Assembly: GCA_036758285.1 (NCBI GenBank)
Contig: DAIOWV010000010.1
Span: forward strand, 3,148-67,147
From: Taishania sp036758285
Lineage (GTDB): Bacteria > Bacteroidota > Bacteroidia > Flavobacteriales_D > Crocinitomicaceae
Direction of reading: 5' to 3'
DNA length: 64,000 bases
Part shown: piece by piece, positions 56,309 through 63,678 of the stretch
Numbering within the stretch: the stretch's first letter is position 1
How the letters are laid out: each line of letters starts with the position of its first letter
Translations under genes and position numbers: made by a program
The notes under the pieces: generated by a model
The model's database searches: none
Seen by the model: only the letters and a program-made list of their open reading frames with translations
What the model was told of the DNA's origin: nothing

Positions 56309-57874
56309 TTAACTTTTTTCAAACATTATTTTGATGAATTTTTCATCTCGATGGTAAATATCTCTTAAAATTACGATAGACTGATTTTTTACGATAACAG
56401 AATTATATTCTATCGAAATTGGAATTTGTTTTTTTAGTTTGATTTTGTAATTGATTCCAGTGTGGGCAATTAGTGTGTCTAGCGTATCTTTTGTAATGAA
56501 ATTTTCATCAAGTTCTAGGATCACTTTTGCCAAATCAATCGGTTTTTCTGTTCTCATACAGCCATGAGAATATGATCTTGAAACAGTATTAAACAATCCT
56601 TTCGATGGTGTATCGTGAAAATAAACATCGTATTTATTGTGAAAATCAAATTTTAAAATTCCGAGTGAATTTTTATACCCAGGTTTTTGTTGTACTCGAT
56701 ATGGGAATGAATTTTCCTTGATTTTTTTCCAGTTTACAGATGTAGGATTGATTGTATCACCTTTTTGAAGTAAAATCATGTCGTTTTTTTCAAAGTAATT
56801 GGAATTTCGTTTTGCTGCAGGAAGAATTTCTTTGCTGGCTATTGAATAAGGGACATTCCAATATGGGTAAACTACAATTGAATGAAGATTTGATTTTAAT
56901 TCAGGAGTTTGATTCTCAAATTTTCCAACAATTATACGATGTTCTGAACAAAGAGTGTCTTCATTGTACATTCGGAGCATGTATTCAGGGATATTGATGT
57001 TTATATGTCTTTTAGGGTAATTAAGTTTCCTTCTTTGTTTTTCCATTGCCCATGCGATGCGTTGAGCTTTTTCAAGATTTGTTTCGGTCAGAGCATTCAC
57101 TGTATTGGTACCAATTATTCCATTTGGATTAATCCAATGTTCAGATTGAAATTGTTTAAGTGCTTTTACAAATTCTGTTGAGTCGTTTTCCAAAGCTGAA
57201 TCCAAGTACTTTTTTGCAATTAGTTGCTTTTTTGTTCCTGAAATTGCAGCTAAGGTGTCTTCTTTAATTGTTTTTATTTCAACTTTTTCCTCATTGATTG
57301 GATTCTGTTGAACAAATTCAAATAATCCATTCGCTAAGATTTGATAAATTGAATCATTTGGACCCCAGGAAATGATTTTTTTAACATAGTTTTTATTTGA
57401 AAAATCTAACAATGTGTCCATCGAGATCAAATCAATGTAATTGTTTGATTTTAAACTATTAAAAGAAGAATCGAGCATTCCATACCTTAAATCATTGTAC
57501 GATTGTGTTAATCCATTTACAATAATGATTTCATCAACAATTGGGTGGGTTTCCCACTTTAATTCAAATCGTTTGTCGGATAGGCCAAATTGAAGTGGAG
57601 TTTTTAGCAGTTTTTTTAATTCACTTCCAATTTCATTTAATTCTTTTTTATTCGACCACAATGGCTTAAAATTTCTTTGCTTGTAAAAATCATGTAATAG
57701 CTGTCGTCCTTTTTCATCTAGTCCAATGGACTGGCTATATTCTTCAGAAAGTATTGATTCAACTGTTTGTTCAATTGTAAGATTTTTGTCAATATCAATC
57801 TTATTTTCTGTTTTTGTATGACAAGAAATAAGTAGTAAGGGTATTGAAATAAGTAAAAAACAAAAAAATCTCAT
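56309..57874 (-). CDS. L,D-transpeptidase lipoprotein (YcbB/YkuD type)
   Basis: A 521-residue peptidoglycan enzyme. It starts with lipobox LLLISC (lipidated Cys18), continues with a YcbB-like scaffold domain (about 40-220; FKPLWSNKKELNE), a peptidoglycan-binding motif (KALKQFQSEHWINPNGIIGTNT), the IAWAMEKQRRKLNYPKRHI linker and a YkuD catalytic domain (about 290-465) with SYSHGCMRTEKP containing the catalytic Cys439. It would make 3-3 cross-links or attach proteins to peptidoglycan. Outer- or inner-leaflet anchoring by lipid is expected. It is divergent from the plus-strand SDR gene, with a 94-nt shared gap. Confidence 0.92.
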   Translation of the reverse strand: MRFFCFLLISIPLLLISCHTKTENKIDIDKNLTIEQTVESILSEEYSQSIGLDEKGRQLLHDFYKQRNFKPLWSNKKELNEIGSELKKLLKTPLQFGLSDKRFELKWETHPIVDEIIIVNGLTQSYNDLRYGMLDSSFNSLKSNNYIDLISMDTLLDFSNKNYVKKIISWGPNDSIYQILANGLFEFVQQNPINEEKVEIKTIKEDTLAAISGTKKQLIAKKYLDSALENDSTEFVKALKQFQSEHWINPNGIIGTNTVNALTETNLEKAQRIAWAMEKQRRKLNYPKRHININIPEYMLRMYNEDTLCSEHRIIVGKFENQTPELKSNLHSIVVYPYWNVPYSIASKEILPAAKRNSNYFEKNDMILLQKGDTINPTSVNWKKIKENSFPYRVQQKPGYKNSLGILKFDFHNKYDVYFHDTPSKGLFNTVSRSYSHGCMRTEKPIDLAKVILELDENFITKDTLDTLIAHTGINYKIKLKKQIPISIEYNSVIVKNQSIVILRDIYHRDEKFIKIMFEKS

Positions 57875-57950
57875 ATTAACTATTTGTTGTCTAAAGTTAT
57901 CATTTAAATTTATTTTTTCGTTTATTTCGAAAGAATAAATTTATTAATAA

Positions 57951-57958
57951 TAAGTTCG
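57951..57958 (+). promoter_or_regulatory. Putative -7 box (TAAGTTCG) for the SDR/5alpha-reductase operon
   Basis: TAAGTTCG fits TAnnTTYG and ends 10 nt before the ATG at 57969, leaving a very short leader. No -33 TTG is clear. Confidence 0.35.
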
Positions 57959-57968
57959 CTCATATTTT

Positions 57969-58946
57969 ATGAAAGTTGCAGTTACTGGAGCAGCCGGACA
58001 TATTGGTTCTGTTGTTTGTCGTGAGTTAATAAATCAAGGTAATGAAGTTGTTGCACTTGTTTATAATGATGTGAATGCTCTGAAGGATTTACCAATTACG
58101 ATTGTTAAAGGAAATGTATTGGATAAACCTTCATTGGTTCAATTGCTAGAAGGATGTGATGCTGTAATTCACACGGCAGGAGTAATTGATTTAAGCTATA
58201 AACCTAGCAGAAAATTACATGAAATCAATGTTATTGGTACACAAAATGTTTTAGAAGTAAGTAAAGAGCTTCAAATTGATAAAATAGTACATTTTAGTTC
58301 CATTCATGCATTTTCTCACAAACCATACGATCAACCAATCGATGAAAACAGGAAGTTTGTTGATGAGAAATCAATATATTATGATCAAACAAAGCGAGAT
58401 GGACATCTTCTAGCAATTGAAGCTGCTAAGAATGGGCAAAATGTTGTTGTTGTTTGCCCCACTTCTGCAGTTGGACCTTACGATTACAAACCTTCAAAAT
58501 TGGGGAAAGCAATTCTTGATATTTATAAAGGCAATGTTCCAGCAATTGTGAAAGGAGGATTTGATTTTGCAGATGTTAGAGACATGGCAATTGGTACTGT
58601 ATCAGCACTTAAGAAGGGAAGAAGTGGTGAAACATACATTTTGGGAGGCAAGTATTATTCAATTAAAGAATTTTCTGATTTAGTATTAAAAGCCAAAGGT
58701 TCAAAAAAACGATTGATTGAACTTCCTTTGTTTGTCGCTTATATTGGATTACCTTTTATTAAGTTATATTCATTATTAAGAAAAGAGCCACCTTTGTATG
58801 ACAAAACATATATTGATATTTTGCAAGATGGAAATAAATTAACACTTTCTACAAAGGCTGAAACTGAACTAGATTATAAAGTTCGAGATTTAGAAGTAAC
58901 TTTAGTAGATACAATGGAATGGTTTAAAGCTAAAAATAAAATATAG
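57969..58946 (+). CDS. NAD(P)-dependent extended SDR, 3beta-HSD/dihydroflavonol-reductase-like
   Basis: A 325-residue Rossmann-fold dehydrogenase of the extended SDR class. The nucleotide motif GAAGHIGSVV (residues 7-16), the acidic-pocket-like VKGNVLD, and DAVIHTAGVIDLS (positions near 75), the catalytic Ser in HFSSIHAF and YxxxK in YYDQTKRDG are in order. The 3beta-HSD-like PSSAVGPYDYKPSKLGK-type sequence VVCPTSAVGPYDYK is also present. The next gene starts 8 nt later and encodes a steroid 5alpha-reductase-like protein, so the pair may oxidise and reduce the same polycyclic or isoprenoid substrate. Alternative substrates such as sugars or flavonoid-like compounds cannot be excluded. Confidence 0.88.
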   Translation: MKVAVTGAAGHIGSVVCRELINQGNEVVALVYNDVNALKDLPITIVKGNVLDKPSLVQLLEGCDAVIHTAGVIDLSYKPSRKLHEINVIGTQNVLEVSKELQIDKIVHFSSIHAFSHKPYDQPIDENRKFVDEKSIYYDQTKRDGHLLAIEAAKNGQNVVVVCPTSAVGPYDYKPSKLGKAILDIYKGNVPAIVKGGFDFADVRDMAIGTVSALKKGRSGETYILGGKYYSIKEFSDLVLKAKGSKKRLIELPLFVAYIGLPFIKLYSLLRKEPPLYDKTYIDILQDGNKLTLSTKAETELDYKVRDLEVTLVDTMEWFKAKNKI

Positions 58947-58954
58947 AATTACAG

Positions 58955-59713
58955 ATGATTACCTATGAAAATTATACTTTATTCACAACATGTTGGATAA
59001 TAGTAGCAATTGTTACGTTTATTGCATTGCTAAAAATTACTGCACCTTATGGCAGGCATACAAAAATAACTTGGGGGCCATTGATTGACAATAAGTTGGG
59101 CTGGTTTATTATGGAGTTTTTTGTGTTAGTTGTTTTATTTTTTTTCATTTATAATGGAACAAACATTCAGTCTGTTGTGAATTATATTATCATTGGGATG
59201 TTTGTACTTCACTATGTTAATAGAAGTATTATCTTTCCATTGAGAATAAAAACCAATGGTAAAAAAATGCCTATTTCAATAATGTTTATGGCTTTATTTT
59301 TTAATCTCATAAACGGGTTTTTAATAGGTTATTATTTAGGAGAATTTAAGGTTTACTCAATAGAATGGTTGCAATCTCCACAATTTATCATTGGAACATT
59401 CATTTTTGCTGGAGGAATGTTTATCAATTGGCAATCAGATACAATTTTAATTAATCTCAGAAAACCAGGAGAAGTAGGTTATAAAATTCCTAAGGGGGGA
59501 TTATTCAACTATATCAGTTGTCCAAATTTGTTCGGAGAGACATTGGAATGGCTAGGTTTTGCTATTTTGACTTGGAGCCTGCCAGGTTTAGCTTTTTTTA
59601 TCTGGACATTTGCAAATCTTATCCCCAGAGCTTTGTCTCATCATAAATGGTATCAAGAGAATTTCAATGATTATCCAGAAAGTAGAAAAGCAGTTTTTCC
59701 ATTTATTTGGTAG
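58955..59713 (+). CDS. Steroid 5alpha-reductase family membrane protein
   Basis: A 252-residue polytopic protein of the 3-oxo-5alpha-steroid 4-dehydrogenase family (SRD5A/DET2-like). The N-terminal APYGRHTK element and the C-terminal signature GYKIPKGGLFNYISCPNLFGE, FGETLEWLGFAIL, NLIPRALSHHKWYQENFNDYP, RKAVFPFIW closely follow animal and plant 5alpha-reductases, including the Glu, Asn, Arg, His-His and Tyr residues that bind NADPH and substrate. About six transmembrane helices. It lies 8 nt after an extended SDR with 3beta-HSD-like features. In this organism the substrate is more likely an isoprenoid or dietary sterol than a hormone; no sterol synthesis gene is visible here. Confidence 0.88.
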   Translation: MITYENYTLFTTCWIIVAIVTFIALLKITAPYGRHTKITWGPLIDNKLGWFIMEFFVLVVLFFFIYNGTNIQSVVNYIIIGMFVLHYVNRSIIFPLRIKTNGKKMPISIMFMALFFNLINGFLIGYYLGEFKVYSIEWLQSPQFIIGTFIFAGGMFINWQSDTILINLRKPGEVGYKIPKGGLFNYISCPNLFGETLEWLGFAILTWSLPGLAFFIWTFANLIPRALSHHKWYQENFNDYPESRKAVFPFIW

Positions 59714-59787
59714 CATTTATTGAATGATATTCATTAAAAATTTGTTTAGTTCTGTATTAATTCATATTTTAACTGAAAACTATTATC

Positions 59788-60486
59788 ATGAAAAAAATTT
59801 TTACAACTTTATTTTTAACAAGTTTAGTTATAAACTCATTTGCACAACGTAACATAGACTTGTCTGTTAATTTTATTAAGCCTGAATTAGATACAACGGT
59901 TGTTATCAATGATTTATTGAATTTATCGATAAGTATTGAAAATATCGGCAATGAAGATTTTACTACAAGTGATACTTTACGACTTTATCAAATAGTTGAC
60001 GGTGATACAATGACATTTGAACCTAATCAAATGAAATATATTAACAGAACTGGTCTATCTATCCCTTCAGGTCAAACGTATATCCATAACTTTCAGTATG
60101 TATTTATGAATGGAACTCAAAATTTAAATTTAGATATGTGTTGGTCTGTTATTCCAGTTAACTCAACAAATCCTATAGTCGAATCAGATTTATTAAATAA
60201 TTACAGTTGTAGATTTTTTACAGTAACAGAGTTTTCAACAGCCTCAGTTGACCAAGTGAAAAATGAAGAATATGCTGTTTATCCTAATCCAGCTCAAAAT
60301 ATTACTCATATTGGTGTAGATGTTGATGATTATGTCGAATTAATTTCATTGGATGGAAAACAGGCATATTCATTTAAACCTGTTAATCAATCTTTTGATG
60401 TTAAAGATTGCTTGGGAGGTGTTTATTTGATGAATTTCAAAGTAAATAATCAGTTATATACTAAAAAAATAGTTATTTTGAATTAA
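59788..60486 (+). CDS. Small T9SS-exported protein with CARDB-like domain
   Basis: A 232-residue secreted protein. The signal peptide (1-19, ending NSFAQ) is followed by a beta-sandwich domain (about 20-150) resembling CARDB/invasin-like Ig folds (VVINDLLNLSISIENIGNEDF, DNNYSCRFFTV-type end). A short type A T9SS sorting domain closes the protein (YPNPAQNITHIGVDVDDYVE, LGGVYLMNFKVN). It has no enzymatic motif and may be a structural or adhesive surface protein. It is alone, ending at a large palindromic terminator shared with the convergent gene. Confidence 0.85.
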   Translation: MKKIFTTLFLTSLVINSFAQRNIDLSVNFIKPELDTTVVINDLLNLSISIENIGNEDFTTSDTLRLYQIVDGDTMTFEPNQMKYINRTGLSIPSGQTYIHNFQYVFMNGTQNLNLDMCWSVIPVNSTNPIVESDLLNNYSCRFFTVTEFSTASVDQVKNEEYAVYPNPAQNITHIGVDVDDYVELISLDGKQAYSFKPVNQSFDVKDCLGGVYLMNFKVNNQLYTKKIVILN

Positions 60487-60496
60487 TAAGTGACTA

Positions 60497-60542
60497 AAAT
60501 TAAAAAAGTCGGATTTCATATGAAATCCGACTTTTTTAATTT
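60497..60542. terminator. 46-bp perfect palindrome, bidirectional terminator
   Basis: The 46 bases read identically on both strands, centred on CATATG, with the GTCGGATTTC/GAAATCCGAC core flanked by A6/T6. Each strand therefore ends in a T run, serving the T9SS gene (+) and the 262-aa membrane protein gene (-). Confidence 0.88.
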
Positions 60543-60555
60543 ATTATTATTTGAA

Positions 60556-61344
60556 TTATTCAACGACTTCTTTTAATTTTTCAGCTCCATCGTTAATAGC
60601 TTCTTTATTGAAATCTAATTCACCAGCTTTCACAGCTCTAGATTTACACAGACTACATAATTCAGTAATTTTTTTCAATTCTCTTGCTTGAGCAACTGTA
60701 CCCGTAATAATTTCGTCAGTTCTATTGGTATTAATGTAAGAACAGGAGTCTGATAAATGATAACGGCTTCCCGATTTAGTCCAAAAAACCAAATCTTCTC
60801 CATGGTTTAAGTCTTCAACTTCATTTATTTGATTCGTATATTCTTCAACTGAGGGAGGGTTAAAATCATAACCTGAAATTCCAGCAATTAATAGAGCAAC
60901 ACCAGCTATGCTTCCTAATATTGCCTTTTGTTTTCCATCAATATTCTTATTTGTTAAAATGAAAATTACCAAAGGTAAAAATGCTACAACAGCAGTAATC
61001 ATACCCAATTGACTCTGGATGAAAAATAAAAATTTATTTTTCTCAGAAGCAGGATCCAATCGATTTGATTTTTTCCATAACATTGAACCTGTGATTACTA
61101 ATGCTAAATCAATCACAATTAAAACAATGATTAACCACATTTTAACTGGTGGTTTAAACAATAAAGCAATGGCTCCAATTTGAGCCCCAATTCCTAAAAC
61201 CCATAATATGACAGCAATTAAACGTAATTGAGAAGCTCTTCCTTTTGCTTCGTTTGTCGGTGTGAAAACAGTTCTTTCTCTGTCTGTGTTGGTTGGATTT
61301 GTTGGTGTTCCACCTTCAGCGGAGACAATTTTTTTCTTTGCCAT
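60556..61344 (-). CDS. Membrane protein with C-terminal Cys/His motif
   Basis: 262 residues with four or five transmembrane helices (about 42-178). The N-terminus is a Thr/Asn/Pro-rich tail (about 1-38). A soluble C-terminal domain (about 185-262) contains RYHLSDSCSYI and TELCSLCKSR, the YHxxxC...CxxC arrangement seen at the ends of some bacterial nucleases and regulators, probably structural metal binding. I do not recognise the whole protein. It may be regulatory or structural in the membrane; nothing in the neighbourhood specifies a role. Confidence 0.68.
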   Translation of the reverse strand: MAKKKIVSAEGGTPTNPTNTDRERTVFTPTNEAKGRASQLRLIAVILWVLGIGAQIGAIALLFKPPVKMWLIIVLIVIDLALVITGSMLWKKSNRLDPASEKNKFLFFIQSQLGMITAVVAFLPLVIFILTNKNIDGKQKAILGSIAGVALLIAGISGYDFNPPSVEEYTNQINEVEDLNHGEDLVFWTKSGSRYHLSDSCSYINTNRTDEIITGTVAQARELKKITELCSLCKSRAVKAGELDFNKEAINDGAEKLKEVVE

Positions 61345-61460
61345 TTTTTTTAATTAAGAGTCAATATTTCAGTTTAGATTCCAATACTACAATAAAATAG
61401 GTAGATAGTCAAAATTTTTCTAAATTATTATACTGTTTTTTGAAGTTAATTGCTTTACTA

Positions 61461-61850
61461 CTAGTAAAGTCGATCTAAAACACCACGTTTTTTGACAAGG
61501 TTTTTATAATCCCATTGTATACTTTCTGACTTCATTAACCACCTTTTTAAATCATCTAGATTAACTTGTTCTGTTCTGGTGTATCGAATTTCACTTGCTT
61601 TGAATTTTCCTTCCGACTTCAGTCCAATTTCTTCAAATGATTGCCCACTCCAAAATAATAATCGTACAGAGTCTTTTAATTTGCTAAATCCAACAATTGG
61701 GTTGCCATCAAGAAACCAAACAGGGTGAGCATGCCAAATTTTATTTTCTGCATTGGGCAAACTTAATAGTATTTGATTTGCGAGTAATTGACCGATTTCT
61801 CTATCAACTTCTGAAAGATTCTCGATGTATTTTTGAATATCTGGATTCAT
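61461..61850 (-). CDS. DUF1801 family protein
   Basis: 129 residues of the DUF1801 (YdhG/YjbR-like) fold. The typical pattern is an N-terminal helix (NPDIQKYIENLSEVDREIGQLL), a central HAHPVWFLDGNPIVGFSKLKDSVRLLFWSG and a C-terminal helical end. Members are small cytoplasmic proteins with no established biochemical function, possibly ligand or DNA binding. The gene stands alone between divergent and convergent neighbours. Confidence 0.8.
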   Translation of the reverse strand: MNPDIQKYIENLSEVDREIGQLLANQILLSLPNAENKIWHAHPVWFLDGNPIVGFSKLKDSVRLLFWSGQSFEEIGLKSEGKFKASEIRYTRTEQVNLDDLKRWLMKSESIQWDYKNLVKKRGVLDRLY

Positions 61851-61945
61851 ATTAGTTTTTACAGTGATTTTTATACCCTAAAAGTACCAAAATGATTCAA
61901 TTATTTAATCTCTTTGATTCAAAATAGTACTTTAGTGGAAAAAAG

Positions 61946-62341
61946 ATGACTTCACAAGTAAAATTGATTACACTTTGGATGCTTACAATCATCGGAATGA
62001 TTTTACATTTTAATTATCACATTGGTGAAATTTTTTATGGTATTGATGTTGTTCGACCCGATGCAACTGGTAAAGAACCAATGAGTTTAGTTATTATTCG
62101 CACACTTTTTTATCATCTACCTATGTTATGGATTGTGTTTGTACTATATGCAACTAAAAGTTGGATGAAAATTTCTTTGTTTGGAATAAGTCTCCTGTAT
62201 GCTTTTGCACATGCTTCACATTTGACAGGAGAATTGTTGGGTGGTAAAAACCCATCTCAAACGGGGCTTTTAATCGTTGTGTTTTTTGTGTCTATTTTAT
62301 TAGTTGTCGAACATTATAAAGTGGTAAAAACAAAGGGTTAA
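61946..62341 (+). CDS. Small four-helix membrane protein of unknown function
   Basis: 131 residues with four predicted transmembrane helices, conserved-looking HFNYHIGEIFYG and AHASHLTGELLGGKNPSQTG segments with several His, which might bind a metal or heme, but no family is recognised. Convergent with the WG-repeat protein 5 nt away, so the two genes share no space for a terminator. Confidence 0.6.
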   Translation: MTSQVKLITLWMLTIIGMILHFNYHIGEIFYGIDVVRPDATGKEPMSLVIIRTLFYHLPMLWIVFVLYATKSWMKISLFGISLLYAFAHASHLTGELLGGKNPSQTGLLIVVFFVSILLVVEHYKVVKTKG

Positions 62342-62346
62342 AAGCT

Positions 62347-63579
62347 TTATTTTTGGTAGTACACCTCACCATTTTGATTTGCATAACTGAAAAATTTATT
62401 GTTTTTGTCATACAATTTAATCAGAGGTTCTTTTTTGTTGCCAAATTCATATATATAAATTATTGATAGATAATCAAAAATTGGATCTATTGTTTTCGGC
62501 TCATTCCCAAGGTTGTAGTAAATACCGTATTTCCCATCTTTTTCTAATACGTATTGGTCAAATTCATTAACAGTAGATTTTAGAATTTTATCATATATGA
62601 TAGGTGTCAGAATTTGATTGTTTCTAATGTTTTTTAGCCCTTTTTTATCATTTTCTAAGACTACATAAACTTTATCTCTCGTTATATTTACTTCACCTAT
62701 TTTTATTTCTTCAATATTTTTATTTGAATAATACTTAGTATTTGTTGAACGAATAACAGGTATAGATGAAGTTGTGTTTTTCAAATATTCTGGATTGATA
62801 TGTTTTTCTTTAAATGGATAGCTGTCTCCCTCAGGCATCATAAAATAACCGCTCTCTTCACTATTAAAGTTCATTTTTATTGTAACATCTCCATGATAAC
62901 TGATTTTAAATGTTTTCTCATCAAATTGAATGTTTAATTGTTGGATTTTTTTATCTGAAGTGTAATAAATGTAAATTAATTCGTCTTTTGGTAAGTCATC
63001 GTCATCGTTAAAAAATGATGCTTTGAATTCTTTAAGTTCAATGTTGTTCAGTAAAGTCGAAGTTATTTTTTGTTGCTTTTTGTTGAATAAGGAAATTGAA
63101 AATAGATTGTTTTGATCAATAGAATGAATTAAAACATCTTCCATATTTTGTTCATTCTCTCTAACATTCACAATATTAATCTCCTTTTTATTTTCTAAAA
63201 GTAATTTCCCATTCGAACTGTATAAATTCTTATGCTCATTTAGGTCATCTTTTTTTTCGTTGATTTGAGTGTAATATTCTGAAACGAAAAAATCTCCTCT
63301 TATAAAGTAATTTCTTGCTTGATTTGGTTTAATGATCACCTTTCCATTTTTAATCAATGAAGAAACAGGTTGTTGTTCATTATTAATGTTATTGTATGCA
63401 ATAAAAACATTAGCGTTTGGATTTAAAAAGTCAATAATGTCATAATCTGCTTTTAAGACTATTTTTTTTTGCTCATTAATTAATCCAAATTTATTACCAA
63501 TACGATAAGGGATTAATTGACTTTGTGCCGTTAAAATGACTGGAATGAAAAGCAATAGAATGATTAATGTTTTTAGCAT
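62347..63579 (-). CDS. Exported WG-repeat protein
   Basis: 410 residues beginning with a signal peptide (about 1-19, ending TAQSQ). WG beta-propeller-like repeats are seen at both ends: RIGNKFGLINEQKKIVLKADYDIIDFL near residue 27, KKGLKNIRNNQILTPIIYDKIL and DGKYGIYYNLGNEPKTIDPIFDYL near the C-terminus. The middle has degenerate repeats. WG-repeat proteins are common in Bacteroidota and are probably extracytoplasmic scaffolds. A TAGATTTG promoter box lies upstream. Confidence 0.82.
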   Translation of the reverse strand: MLKTLIILLLFIPVILTAQSQLIPYRIGNKFGLINEQKKIVLKADYDIIDFLNPNANVFIAYNNINNEQQPVSSLIKNGKVIIKPNQARNYFIRGDFFVSEYYTQINEKKDDLNEHKNLYSSNGKLLLENKKEINIVNVRENEQNMEDVLIHSIDQNNLFSISLFNKKQQKITSTLLNNIELKEFKASFFNDDDDLPKDELIYIYYTSDKKIQQLNIQFDEKTFKISYHGDVTIKMNFNSEESGYFMMPEGDSYPFKEKHINPEYLKNTTSSIPVIRSTNTKYYSNKNIEEIKIGEVNITRDKVYVVLENDKKGLKNIRNNQILTPIIYDKILKSTVNEFDQYVLEKDGKYGIYYNLGNEPKTIDPIFDYLSIIYIYEFGNKKEPLIKLYDKNNKFFSYANQNGEVYYQK

Positions 63580-63608
63580 TAGAAACTGTTTTAAGGGTAA
63601 TTAATTAA

Positions 63609-63616
63609 CAAATCTA
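63609..63616 (-). promoter_or_regulatory. Putative -7 box (TAGATTTG, minus strand) for the WG-repeat gene
   Basis: CAAATCTA reads TAGATTTG on the minus strand, exact TAnnTTTG, ending 29 nt before the ATG at 63579. Confidence 0.5.
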
Positions 63617-63641
63617 TAATTTTTTGAGTAATAAAAAAGCG

Positions 63642-63649
63642 TAAATTTG
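63642..63649 (+). promoter_or_regulatory. Putative -7 box (TAAATTTG) for the pirin-like gene
   Basis: TAAATTTG fits TAnnTTTG and ends 29 nt before the ATG at 63679; a TTG sits 15 nt upstream, a short spacer. Confidence 0.5.
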
Positions 63650-63678
63650 GTAGAATATATTTTAGATAAATTTTTGAA

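Noticed and set aside
57969..58946. A sugar-nucleotide epimerase for glycan synthesis
   Set aside because: It lacks neighbouring sugar-nucleotide genes and its partner is a 5alpha-reductase homologue, though a sugar substrate cannot be excluded.
60497..60542. Operator or recombination site
   Set aside because: Position between convergent genes, GC core and flanking A6/T6 runs are fully explained by a bidirectional terminator.
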